Assembly (NCBI GenBank): GCA_003550325.1 | Contig: QKWP01000200.1 | Coordinates: 109,648-173,647 of the forward strand | Length of the DNA stretch: 64,000 nt | From: Gigaspora rosea | Lineage: Eukaryota; Glomeromycota; Glomeromycetes; Diversisporales; Gigasporaceae | Direction of reading: 5' to 3' | Shown here: positions 23,844-35,804 of the stretch, piece after piece | Layout: the number at the start of each line of letters is the position of its first letter | Numbering within the stretch: the first letter of the stretch is position 1 | Translations under genes and position numbers: made by a program | The notes under the pieces: generated by a model | Told to the model about the DNA's origin: nothing | Seen by the model: only the letters and a program-made list of their open reading frames with translations | Database searches by the model: none

Positions 23844-26233
23844 TTAGGGAAAAAATTCATCAACTACACTATTTAAATCATAATCGTAATTTGGTTCTTC
23901 ATCAACCATATTTTCAGAACTCAATTCAATATTATCATTCGGATTTGTTCCTCCAAAAATTTCATGGTTTAAATCAAACCTTTCTTCCAAATCCAAAATT
24001 TCATCTAATGATTCGAATTCTACTTCATCATCTTCATTAGAATCATTGCTAGAATCATCATCAGAATCATCACCATCCAACTCTCCAGTTTCTTCTGCTA
24101 CGGCTAACACATCTTCCAAAGTAAGCTCACGGTTAATAAAAGAAATTTCTTCTTTAGCATGAGTTGTATAATAGCGATGAATCTTGGCCAATGCTTCTAA
24201 TTTTTTAAATGCTAATCGAGTTCTTTTTTTTTCATAGATCCATCCTAATGTTGAAAACACCCTTTCGCAAGAAGCAGAGTGTGGAGTAATAGAAAGAAAT
24301 TTGGCTGCTAAAGTAGGAAGATGATTGTGAACATCTTCAATCGTTTTCCACTATGTTTGCGGCGTCTGGCAATCAGGTTCAAATGGATCATTAAAAGGCG
24401 GCTCATTTTCTTTGTAAGAAGCAAGTTGCTCCAAAAATTGCCGAAGAGAGCTTTCTTTACTATCAAAGGCACTCCACAAAGTACCTGCATATTTTGCTAT
24501 TTTTTTGTATTGACCTTTTTTAAAACCACAACCTAATATAAAAATAAATTTTAAATAAATATAAAATGTACATAATATTTTCTCAAGACAACTAGATAGT
24601 AAAAAAAAAATTAAACCATTTTTTACCTCTAAATTTTGGATGCAAAAAATATGCCAAGTAATATATTTCATCATTGAACTCTAAAAGTCGTCTATTGATA
24701 GAGGTAATGCAATATCTTCGAAAAGTAACATGTTGGTTTTGTGGTATTCGATAAATTGTAGCAGCTAATTTAATTAAGTAAATGAAACAGTCGGCTAATG
24801 TTGAATCCCGGCTTTCAAGTTGAACAATAGACTTTTTGATAGGCCGTAAAATAGTAACCATAAATGATAGATTATCATAAAATGAACCTTGATTTAAAAT
24901 CGTATATACTTCATTACTTGAAATAATATCAGGATCATGTTCCAAGATCTTTTAATAAATATTTAAATAATTAGTATTCTGTTATAGCGAAATTATTAAA
25001 TAATAAAAAAATTATCTTCAAATTAACTTACTCGAATAAATGCAACTTTTAAACGTAGTAATGAATAAATTGTATCATAATAACTCGACCAACGAGTTGT
25101 TATATAACGTTTAATACCTCCACCTATAATATTATTAACTTGAATTTCATGTTCAAGTACTAAATTAGCTATATGAGATTATTTGAAAAATTGAGCAACT
25201 AATGTTGCTTGAGATAAAACACATTTTGCAAACGGTTCTTTCATAATATATTTACAGATAAGATTTAGCCAATTGGCTATATATGATACATTCATTATAT
25301 GGGGAAATTTTTGCGTAATCAATCTTCTTGCTGCTGCAACATTTGCACCGTTATCACTAACTACTGCACAAATTTTTTTAGTTCCAATTTTAGTAATTAT
25401 TGTTTCAATTTCTTTTGCAAGAAATTCTGCTGTATGACGTGCACTTGAATAATTACGTAAAGCATATAAATGCTCTTTTCGATCAGGTGTTAAAACTAAA
25501 AAATTCCAAATTGATCAGCCTCGTGGATCGGTCCAACCATCTAGTGCTATTAAAAAAATATGTGTAAATTAAAAAAATTGTATTATATATTAATATATAA
25601 AAAAATTTTTTTATACTATACCAAGTGTAATATAATTTGTATTTTGTAGTTCATTTTCCATTTTTGCTTCTACCTGAATAATTTGTTTATCAAAAATTCT
25701 TCCCACGAGTATTTTAGAACTGGGTACTTTAAAAGCTGGTCTAAGATCTTGAAGCCATGCACGAAAAATTTCGTTTCCAGCAACATTAAATGAAACACCT
25801 GCACATGCAAATGCAAGACACATGCCATTTTCTAGTTGTTCTTGCCTTTTTAAAGATAGTTCTTGATTTTCGACATAGTTGAGAATACTATCCTTATTTT
25901 TTATATCTACTTTTCATTTCTTGGTTGATTTTTGAATTTCATCATCATTATTGGTTAATTGTTTAACATAAAAAAAGTTGTACTTCTGATGGAGCTTCAG
26001 GACAATTATGTGCAATATGCATTTTAAAAACTGATATATCTCCTCGTGCCCACTGTTGTGGACAATATTTGCAACTAGCTAAATAATGTCAACTTTTTTT
26101 TTTCTATTTGATTAAAATGATCCCAGATAGGATGAAAAGGTCGACCAGCTGTTTTTTGTTGCTTATTACTGCTAGCACTTCCTAAACTATAAGTTGATAT
26201 AGGTTCTTTTTCGGTATTATTATATGAAGACAT
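23844..26233 (-). pseudogene. hAT-type transposase with BED zinc finger, four exons, several stops
   Basis: The minus strand encodes a hAT transposase (nuclear, cut-and-paste). It starts at ATG 26231-26233, with a BED finger (CKYC, then HIAHNC) reached after a frameshift. Exon 1 ends at 25622. Exon 2 (25546-25031) carries LDGWTD and VVSDNGANVAAAR, the conserved acidic blocks of the catalytic core. Exon 3 (24948-24627) and exon 4 (24532-23844) follow; exon 4 has SCERVFSTLGWIYEKKRTRL, the C-terminal hAT dimerisation signature, then an Asp/Glu-rich tail. The introns (25621-25547, 25030-24949, 24626-24533) have GT..AG ends and join frames cleanly. At least four in-frame stops (near 25909, 25515, 25180 and 24354) break it. 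Terminal repeats of the parent element were not found. It could once have been a domesticated gene, but the stops argue against function. Confidence 0.85.
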
Positions 26234-28379
26234 TATTGAACAAAAAAAGATTATCGATATAATCTAAACATAAAATTTTTATGTTGATCATAATTGTATT
26301 AGTAATTGAACTTGTCTAAAAAAAAAATGACGCTTGGGCCCCTGATCAGTAATCCAGGTATTACACAATATGAGTTACTTGAATAAATAATCACTAGTAT
26401 TTACATACTAAAATCTTTATCCCAATATACTCCACAACATCTATTTTCTGTAAATTCTTCATTCTTTAGGTGTCAACTTTTGATAAAATATCCTATATTA
26501 ATGACATAGTATAGTATAGTTTACATTTATCCTTTTCAAACTTTATTCCGTTAAAATAACAAAATTTAAGATTAGATCTCTATTAGAACTAACCCTATTA
26601 GTAGATTTCTGACGATTAATAAATACCTTAATATTCATCCTTTTCCATTTCAATTTCTCTGTAACAACTTCCAAGACTATTCGTATCTATGGCATTCCAC
26701 CTGCAAACTTTTGATAATATTCAAATGCTTAAGTTTACTATTCAAACTTCCTGGTAATAAACAAACACCTCTAAGCTATTCTTTAATGCCATTCTTTCTT
26801 GACAGTAACATTCAACATTAAATTCCATAAGTATGCATCATTAGATCTTTAACAATATGCGAATGTTTTAAATTTGTCTTTCTCAACTCCCAGCATATTT
26901 GAACGTTTAAGCTTATACTTTTTCACAAAATTTAAGACCAAATGTTCTATAAATGTCTTATATGTCTTATACCCCTCTATTTTTATACAAATTTCTTTAT
27001 ATATAGAATTATACATAGTATAAGTTTTTAATAGTATTTGAATCACAATTTCAATTTCGTTAATATTTGTTCTTCACCATATTAAGAGCAATGACCAACA
27101 TTAATATTTCATCTTATCGCTCATTTCAGTATACTTATAATACTATTAAAACTTGGTTCCTACCTTAATTTCTATTTCATTATTTTTTTTTATTACATTA
27201 TCCTAACGACACCTTTATTACGACCTCGCCTTCAATCACAGCTCATACCTTCACTTACAACCCACGGCTAGTGCAACAGCAAGGTATTAATTTTATCTTA
27301 CTTGCGAAGAGAACCTATTTTAACTGCTTATTTCCTTATTTTATATTTATATGCGACTTTTTACTATTTTTGCTATTTTATACTACAATGTATGATTGCA
27401 AATATGGTAAAATAATAAACTCCACATAAACTAAACTTAGAGAAGGTCTTACTGCATGGTGCTTAATTATTACATAATTAATGTTACAAAATCACATTGG
27501 ATGTCAATGTTTACATAAGTTATAATATGTGACGATTAAGCATCATGCGACAATAAGACGCATAATGCCTATCTCTACCGATCTAACTGATATACCTTAT
27601 AGCCCCAGGCTCAATTGTATTACTAGTGCTAATAAATTTGCATGCATAATAATAAAACTTCACTGATCTAACTGATATATCTCTAATCCACTATGGTACG
27701 TGCGGTACTATATAAAAATTAATTATTAAGTTTTTTTGATCAGCGAGATAGTGACTGGGATTATTTGTCACTTTTTATATATAATTTAATAGTAAAGAGT
27801 GGCTTGTGTGTTTTTAGATGTCTAGAGCGAATAGCTTTATTTTTCTTAATAATTTTAGAATAAATCGATTCTTAAACTCCTTTATAACAAAGTTACGTTG
27901 AAACTTTTTAACATTAATATATAAATTTCAAGTTGACTCTTTACAAAAATTCTGTAGACTATACTAAGATACTAAGAGACATATTTTCATTATGGGCAAA
28001 AAATTTAATACTAGAATGCAAAATTTTTAACGTAGCTTTGCTATAAAGATGTTTAAAAATCGATTTATACTAAAATAATTGAAAAAAGTAAAGCTATTCA
28101 TTCTAGATATCTAAAAACATACAAGTCATTCTTTATTATTAAATTATATATAAAAGGTGATAAAATAACCCCAGTCACTACCTTGATCACTATCCTGATC
28201 ATTAAATTCAAAAAATCCTTAATAATTAATTTTTATATGGTACTGCATATAGTTTTATCAAACATTGTTGACCGAATACCCCAATATCACATGTTCTTAG
28301 TTAAATGCTACAATTTCGACCAAGGAAAAGTGAAGACAAAAATAGTTAATATGAGCTTATTTACTATTATTATATAGAG

Positions 28380-28403
28380 TATGTACGTACGTACGTACGT
28401 ACA
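28380..28403. repeat. (ACGT)n microsatellite
   Basis: GTATGTACGTACGTACGTAC, a self-complementary tetranucleotide repeat of about five units next to the palindromic TTACATGTAA block. Confidence 0.85.
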
Positions 28404-28449
28404 GTATTTTATCAGTTATACAGTACAGCACAGCAATATCCAGTATATA

Positions 28450-28655
28450 TGTAATATATATAAGACAATAATTCTTACATATAGTAAAATTATTACTTGT
28501 AATAATTGTAATAATAAATACTACCTGTAATAATAATTTTACATAGTAAAATATTATTACATGTAATAATATTTACTACATGTAATAAATATTATTACAA
28601 TTACTACTTATTGTAATAAATAATTTTTACATTATTACATCTTGTAGTTTGAATT
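28450..28655. repeat. TTACATGTAATAA palindromic repeat block
   Basis: Alternating TTATTACATGTAATAATA and TTACTACATGTAATAAATA units, all self-complementary. The right border GAATTATGGCGCCAATCA resembles, inverted, the border TATGGTGCCATAATTAGCC of the block at 22640-22800. Confidence 0.6.
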
Positions 28656-29769
28656 ATGGCGCCAATCATTACCAACAACAAAGCTAAAATTACAGAACCA
28701 AATCTAAACAACTGCACCTATAAGGGGCATCCATAAATAACATTATACAAGATAGAGAGTTGGATGAATGATAACATTTTTTTCAATAAGTAGGGGGTTA
28801 AAAAAAGTATAACGTAATTATTTTAGAAAAAATTGTCTAAAAATTGAACCAGTAGTCCAAATTTAATGATTTTACCATTTAATTCATCTTAGTGAGAGGA
28901 GTCAGATGGTACTAATTTCATTTTATTTGGATTAGAGTCTGGAATCGGACTAGGCTACTTGGGCCCGAGCCTAACCCGTATGTAAAAGTTCTAGATCGGC
29001 CGATATTTTTAAACCTATAATTATTGTGGGCCAGGTTCAGGCTAAGCTCACTAAGATGCCAAATCGGGCCGGGCTTGACAATAATGCTTGCGGGTACCTG
29101 ATAGCCTGTTAAATTTTATTATATTGGTCACATAGGATACAGTTTTAGAGTACTTTTACCCTCTAACATAGTAACTGCCATTTATAATTCTATTGAAGAC
29201 TCTTCATGATCAAAGCTATAAGTATCTTATATATTTTAGGCTTCACCTCATCTGGGTATACCTTACTTAAAGACAGTCTAGAAAATAGTAATGTACAATA
29301 AATATATATATTAAAGCTTTTAATTAGCTTACAAATGTACAACTAACTTGTTTGAGAAAAGAACTTAAGGTAACTTTTTTAATAATATTATATTAAAATA
29401 AATTACAGTACTTGAAGCTTTAAAGAAATATTTGGTAAGTAACTTTATATTTCAGGATCTTGAAATTAATAAGTTCTGAGCTAAGATTTTTAGTATTATT
29501 TAAGAACGTAATAAAGAGTTTGTTTATTTATTTATTTTATTTTAGATTCTATACTATTTATTCGTGGTTTATATTTAAGATAGTTTTATTATAATAATTA
29601 TAATTATTGTTTGAAAAATTTTTATTTATTATAATTTTATATAGTGATTTGGATGTATGTCATATTTTTGCTGTCTAAATTAAATCATATTACAAAAGTT
29701 ATTAAACAAAAAGGCACAACTGACTTGTAAATTTCAATTTATATTGATATTTAACATCTCTATCCTGAC

Positions 29770-29933
29770 TAGAGATGGGCACCATGCGCATGACTGCATG
29801 CATGCATGCAATTAATTCTGGCCAGAATTAAGAAATTAAATCATAACTTTGGTCAAAACATGCAAGCATGCATGCAAAAAATACATGCGCATGTGTATGC
29901 TAAAATGAAAATTTTGTATTTTGCCCATCTATA
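29770..29933. mobile_element. 164-bp hAT-like mini-element rich in GCATGC
   Basis: The ends TAGAGATGGGC and, inverted, TATAGATGGGC are flanked by ATCCTGAC and ATCCCGAC (7 of 8 identical). The interior is made of ATGCGCATG and GCATGCATGC palindromes. A larger copy with the same ends lies at 38802-41027. It is nested in the hAT-like element 28933-30995. Confidence 0.85.
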
Positions 29934-30079
29934 ATCCCGACAAATGATATCTAATTAATCTTAACAAAAAAAACAATATTTTTAAGCTTTGCAATTTAAT
30001 AAATATACACGTAAATAATCTTTATTAATCTTTTTAACCAAATCGCTTGCTAACTAGTATGTACAAGATAAATAATCAT

Positions 30080-30254
30080 AGGACCCTAAAATATATATAG
30101 ATAGGTCAGGTTAATTATAGGGTTACTGAAAAAGGAAATATCTGCAGAAAAACTTCAAAAATAAGCAAAAAATACTATAAATAGAAAAGATCTACATAAA
30201 AACCTCAAAATAAACAAACTTATACCTAATCTATCTATGGATATTTCAGGTCCT
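30080..30254. mobile_element. 175-bp mini-element with exact 8-bp duplication ATAATCAT
   Basis: The ends AGGACCCTAAAATATATATA and, inverted, AGGACCTGAAATATCCATAG share a following GATAG block. They are flanked by ATAATCAT at 30072-30079 and 30255-30262. The size and 8-bp duplication suggest a hAT-mobilised MITE. It is nested in 28933-30995. Confidence 0.8.
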
Positions 30255-31200
30255 ATAATCATTAAGATAAATGAATTAACAAGAACTGCCGATATCAATA
30301 AGTGTAATGCACGCTTATGAAAAGTACGAGCAGTATAAAAAACTGAACTCTAACTACAAAATCTAGTATATAATCATATATGTCCTATATATATTCTATA
30401 TTTAATGTATCATAGTGTAGTTTTTAAAAAACTTGGTTGAATAACCTATAGTTAGAATAGTACAAAAAACTAATATAAGAATTATTGTTTGAAATAGTAT
30501 TTTTAGATTAACAAGTTTAAAAAAAAACATGCAATAACACTTATTAGTGAAGATATAATTTACTTTATTCATTACTAAATAACTCTTGCCTATAAGACAG
30601 AAAGTACATCCCCTTGTTAACTTCAGGATTAATTGTCTGTTTTCCGGATTAATTTTACTGTATATAAAGTGAAAAAATGTGTAGTTTCAGAATATATGTG
30701 TCATATCCTTTAACAATCGTTTTCATGGCAAACAATTCATTCAAAGTCAGCTGTTATATGCAGTTATATGTAACTATACATGCTTTATGATACGCGATTT
30801 GCAATTTTGTGATCAATCAATCACGAGAAAGTTATTCTATATATATATGCGGGCCAATGGGCCAGGCTGGTCTATACAAAGCCTGGCTCGGGCCCGGCCA
30901 TCTAGTTATAACCGGGTACAAGTTCAGGTCAGGCTTAGAAATATTTTTATTGGGTTTATGAAAGCCTGGCCAGACCTGGCCCATTCTGGACCCTAATTTG
31001 GATTACTGGATCAAAAGTTATTGGCCAAATACTATTAGTTATTATGTTTTTTTATAAAATTACTATAAAATCAATAGTTTTTTGTGAATAACTTTTGATC
31101 TAGTAATCCAAATAAATTGATTTTGGTATCATTGGATTCGTCTCACTGAGATGAATCGAATAGTACCTAAATCATCTAAATCAGATTACTGTGTCACAAT

Positions 31201-33014
31201 TAGTATTGCTAGTGCGCATATAACTTTAATGGTGCACCATTGGTGCACTATTAAATTTTTTGGTGCATAGGTGCACCTAGTGGTGCACCATATTAACAAA
31301 TATTAACTTTTCAAACCATTAATTCAATATATATACTGACAATTTTTTTTAAATTGCTTCAATTTTAAACTTATCTCTAATGACAATGACTAGAATTAAT
31401 TTGTATGCGAAATTAGTTGTTGATAAAATAACTCTTATACAGCAGACTTGTCTGTGAATTAATCAACCTCAAAGTAACCTTGCCTGAAATTAATTCTTTG
31501 CGAATTAAGTTTTCTATAAAGTAATTATTTGGTGAGTTTATCAAAAACTCAATAAAATCAAATTAATATATCTAAATAAAATTGCAATAAATGCAATTTG
31601 AATCTTAAGGTGATCTGCTAATAATGATAAAAAGTAGTTTATGTATTCTTGCTGTGTCTGAATTTATGTCGATTCTGAATTGTCATTTTAGAATCGGTAT
31701 CTATTTAACAATTATTAAAAAAAAAGCAAGTGAAAAAAATTTAGAAATAATAATAATAAAAAATTAAAAAATTAAAAAAAAATTTATAAATAAATAAAAA
31801 GAGAATAAAAATAAGATTGTCTAAATATTAAATACTAGCTAAAGTTTCATGCATTAAAAAAATACATTCAAATATTCATACATATTTTAATAGTTTTTGT
31901 ATTCTCGTGTAGAAACATTCGCATTGTTTTTGCAGCAATAGCAGGAATCTGGGTGGGTGTCAGAAGATAATTACCACAATTTTTTTTTTTAAAAAAAAAT
32001 AAGTTTACCTTTTTCCAGGATATGTCTTGACCATAATGTTCAGCATAGTGGGTAGCACAGATTATTTCATTAAATTTTTAACATAACAAATTTGCATCTC
32101 CAAATTATTTCTATCTTAATTTAGCATATGCAGTTCTTCTGATACGCCGATACAAAGAACCTTAAAGGCATTAGCTTGAATTTTTTGTCACATTGAAGAT
32201 CGTAATTTTTTATAACGAATTTCACACCATATTCTTGCGAATCAATAAAGTGTTAAAGAAGAAATATATAGTACAAGGTGATAAGATCGATTTGAATATA
32301 ATAAATAAATGAATAAAAAAAAATAAAGCATATAACTATAAAGAATTAAGTATTTCATAAATATTAGTGAAAAAGATCAATAGAAATATTAATGTGATTA
32401 TTAATAATTACCGTATTATTATCGTTATTTTTGTTAAAATGCATCTTAATTTTTCTTGTCATTATTAATAAATTATAAATACGCAATTATTATCAGTACT
32501 GTATTAATTAAATTTTTCAATATGCATAAAACATCTCCATAGAAAATGATCCAATCGATAATTTAATCAAATCATCAATTGAATTATGCAGATCAATTTT
32601 AAGAACCAGCTGTTTATAAACAACATCATCGCTTTGGATAACACGATCATTAATATCGAACACAAGCAAGATTTTTTTAATGTTAAAAACTAAATAGTGT
32701 AAGTAAACTGTTACTTATTGGACAAACCCACGAAGGTAGGCTCTTATTTTTTCTTTTTTAGTAAGATATATCTGATAATTCATGCCCACAATTCATATAG
32801 TGCATCTCATAAAATTTTCTATGAAATCTTTTCTGTTTTAGTCTAAGATGAAATGTGGCAGATCATGAATAAGATCGCAACCAGTAAATAAACTTTATTG
32901 GAGTTAAATCTGATTGGCTCGCCACCCTGCACCATACTAGTATTTGGTGCGCCAGGTGCACTACCCATATTAGTCACTATTGGCATCGCCAAGTACCCTG
33001 CATTAGCAACCCTA
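31201..33014. mobile_element. Non-autonomous hAT-like element, 8-bp duplication GTCACAAT
   Basis: The ends TAGTATTGCTAGTGC and, inverted, TAGGGTTGCTAATGC are flanked by exact GTCACAAT copies (31193-31200 and 33015-33022). Subterminal GGTGCAC/GTGCACC words occur at least five times in the first ~90 bp and several times in the last ~100 bp, a clear transposase-binding-site pattern. The 1.8-kb interior is A/T-rich with no coding frame. Confidence 0.9.
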
Positions 33015-33023
33015 GTCACAATA

Positions 33024-33385
33024 TGGGCCCTTAAAAGTAGAAACCAGGCAATTTGGTAGATCACGGGTTTTGAGAAAATTGGCAAAAACTATTTTGTTAT
33101 ACAAAAATCAAAACAATCTAAAAATAGTATATTCATGATTAACAAACTTGTTTAAACAAGATTATTAGATCTATAGATCTGTAAATTGCTTCAAAACCTC
33201 AGTAAATCTATTTTTAGATTATAGCGTCAAAAGCTTTTAACTGTTGTATCACAAAAATTTATTAAGTGATCAGACTTTCATTATTAAGTAAAAAAGTTTT
33301 GTCATTAAATTTTATACCTGATCAATCAAACAGGTTATTTTTCAAAAAATAGTCAAATTGCCTAGTTTCTACTTTTGAGGGCCCA
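33024..33385. mobile_element. TA-target MITE, TGGGCCC family, complete copy
   Basis: The ends TGGGCCCTTAAAAGTAGAAA and, inverted, TGGGCCCTCAAAAGTAGAAA are flanked by TA at 33022-33023 and 33386-33387. Deleting the element and one TA restores CACAATATATTCAAG exactly as in the intact Harbinger-like copy near 21850. This is the pattern of a Tc1/mariner-type insertion. It is 362 bp and non-coding, and it serves as the reference for the 34217-37304 copy. Confidence 0.92.
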
Positions 33386-33833
33386 TATATTCAAGTTTTT
33401 GTAAAATTTTATATATAAATATATGGATTTTGAATTTTTTTTTTTTATATAGTAGAGAGGGGTCAAGCATTACTATGAGGAGGTACATAATATTATTAAT
33501 AGATGCCCCTAATAACAATGATACCAAATTCAAGTGAAAGGTATGGTAATAATGACAACATGAAACTAAAAAAAAAGTATAAAAGAAAAACATTAGTATT
33601 GTAGTAACTAGTTTAATATGTCAAAACAGACAAAAAATAAAAAAAATTCAACTACCGATAATTAAATCAGTTGATAATCAATATTTATATTCCATGCAGT
33701 GTTAAAGATTTGATGTTCCCAGTGTTCCCAGGAACATTTAAAAAATTTAGGAACACTAAATTTAGAATTTATATTCTCTATTAGGAACAAAGTGGGAACA
33801 TAAAAGTTATAATTTGTGTTCCCTAGAGTTCTC

Positions 33834-33936
33834 TAGAGAGAAAGAGAGAGAGAGAAAAAGAGAGAGAGTGAGAAATAGAGAGAGAAAGAGAGAGAAAGAG
33901 AGAAAAAGAGAAAGAGAGAGAAAGAGAGAGAGAAAA

Positions 33937-33976
<40 letters not shown>
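33834..33976. repeat. (GA)n / (GAAA)n microsatellite
   Basis: About 140 bp of GAGA and GAAAGA units follow a short region of GTTCCC / GGGAAC words (33710-33830). The Arg/Glu/Lys-repeat frame that runs through it is a by-product of the repeat and is not a gene. Confidence 0.95.
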
Positions 33977-33977
<1 letters not shown>

Positions 33978-34760
33978 TAAACTTAATATTATATGTTTCC
34001 AATGAACAAAAAAAATTTCAAATCTTTTTCACTGATCCCATACTCATATAAACAATAACGATCTTCACCCAATATAGGTAATATTATCTAGAATAAAAAT
34101 TAGTTATAATGAAATAATTTTACTTATATAGATTATATATATAAATAGATTTGGCAAAGGTACTACTTTATATTTCAAACAATTATAGAAAAATGCTATT
34201 AAGCAATGAATGTATATGGGCACTCAAAAGTAGAAACCAAGGAATTTGACTATTTTTTGAAAATTGATTTGTTTGATTGATTAGGTGTAAAATTTTAGGC
34301 CCAATCTTTTTTACTTCATAATGAAGATGATCCGCCAGTCAACTGATGCATGATCATAGTATAACGTAATGCAAATTACTATATAAATCACTTATAGACG
34401 AAATGCCACAATCACCCAAGGAAAAATATTTTTTTTACTAAGTTAATGAGTCATGTCGACTAGTTAAAAGTTGTGGAGCTCGTCGAGACGCATCTAACGG
34501 TAGTTAGATTATCAAAATCGGCCCAGTAGATGCGGAGATATCGTCGAAAACGATTGGGCGACTATATAAATTCTATGTAAACAAACATTTGTTTAAAAAA
34601 ATTTTACATAGTCACCCAATCGTTCTGGGCCAATTTTGATGATCTTACCACATTAGATGCGTCTCGATAAGCTCTACAACTTTCAATTAATTGGCATGAT
34701 TCATTAACATAGTAAAAAAAATATTTTTCCTTGGGTGATTGTGGTATTTCTGCTATAATT

Positions 34761-35493
34761 CCTATAAGAAAAGTGGTTCGGGATCGCATGGAAAAACAGT
34801 GTATAGCACGTGGTCGAGTAGCACGTGCTTTGGATCGGGTTTGCACATGCATGGTTTGAGTAGGCACGGGAATCGGCAAACCATGTTGATCCGTATACAT
34901 GGGCCAATTTAACATGAAATCACGTAAATCGTCTGTGCCTTTTGTAGCAGTTTACTAAGCCAATTAACATGAGCGATGGCACATGAGTGGAACAAGTAAG
35001 TAAATATAAATTTATGGTCCACTTTCCAATAGACATTTTATTAAAAAAGGACTGGATAATAGTTGAAGTATGTACATATCTGAAAGCTAAAGCAACTGCA
35101 ATTGTATAAAATCTTGCAAGAAATCTTTTTTCTTAAGATACCAGAGCAGGCTTACTTGTGAGTTTTTGAGATATTGCAACTTTTTTTAAAAAAAATTTGT
35201 TTGTGATCCTTCGTTCTTGTAGTACTCTGTGAAATAAGCCAGCATGTATCATTTTTAACATGTGCCATGCCGTATAATTTGACGTGCCATCACGTACAAT
35301 GTGCATATGTGTACCATTGAATACGTGCCATTCCGTGTAATGTAATATTACATACCACCCATTAACGTAGTATCTGTGTCATTTTTAATTGTGCCATTCT
35401 GTGAAACATGCCTATACGTGCCACACAGTCCGTACCATCCCGTGGATATATACTGATTTCTTGTACTATACTCCAAACCACTTTTCTTATAGG
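34761..35493. mobile_element. Inverted-repeat element with GTGCCAT/CCGT subterminal words
   Basis: The ends CCTATAAGAAAAGTGGTT are nearly perfectly inverted. The interior is GC-richer than its host, with repeated CACGTG, GTGCCAT.CCGT and ACGTGCCAT words toward both ends (34800-35000 and 35250-35450), a subterminal-repeat pattern like hAT elements. I could not find a clean 8-bp duplication, so superfamily is uncertain. It is 733 bp with no coding frame. Confidence 0.7.
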
Positions 35494-35804
35494 GAATAAT
35501 CTATATTATAGATAGAAATGCCACGATCATCCAAGGAAAAATATTTTTTTTACTAAGTTAATGAATCATGCCGATTAATTGAAAGTTGTAGAGCTCATTA
35601 TGATAAATCTAAAGGTGGTGAGATCATCAAAATTGCACAGTAGATGTTGAGTTACCCTCAAAAATGATTGGGCAACTATGTAAAATTTTATGTTTGTTTA
35701 CATAGAATTTTATATAGTCGCCCAATCGTTTTTCAACAATATTTTCGCATCTACTAGGCCAATTTTGATAATCTATCTACTATTAGATGTGTCTCGACGA
35801 GCTC

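Larger units (their letters stand above)
26234..28720. other. AT-rich stretch with small repeats
   Basis: No gene is supported. Holdings: an inverted-repeat element at 27453-27573 related to 18161-18279; an ACGT microsatellite at 28380-28403; and a TTACATGTAA palindrome block at 28450-28655. The segment 26400-27200 is slightly more GC but has stops in all frames. Confidence 0.4.
28933..30995. mobile_element. Non-autonomous hAT-like element, 8-bp duplication ATTTGGAT
   Basis: The termini TAGAGTCTGGAAT and, inverted, TAGGGTCCAGAAT are flanked by exact 8-bp copies of ATTTGGAT (28925-28932 and 30996-31003). Eight-base duplications and TA(G/A)RG-type ends are typical of the hAT superfamily. The ends are GC-rich, with repeated GGCC, GGGCC and CCTGGC words in the first and last ~200 bp, as expected of subterminal transposase-binding repeats. 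No transposase frame lies in the 2063 bp. Two small elements are nested inside (29770-29933 and 30080-30254). Confidence 0.9.
28724..33509. mobile_element. Harbinger-like MITE (GGGGCATCC family) split by later insertions
   Basis: The left end GGGGCATCCATAAATAACAT at 28724 and the right end AGATGCCCC at 33509 are flanked by TAA at 28721-28723 and 33510-33512. The three surviving segments (28724-28932, 31004-31200 and 33388-33509) are colinear with the intact copy at 21731-22259 in inverted orientation. Between them lie two hAT-like elements and one TA-target element, each with its own duplication. Together these give a readable insertion order. Confidence 0.85.

Noticed and set aside
33814-34005. 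Arg/Glu/Lys-repeat protein over the GA microsatellite
   Set aside because: The frame exists only because GA/GAAA repeats lack stops; there is no other coding evidence.
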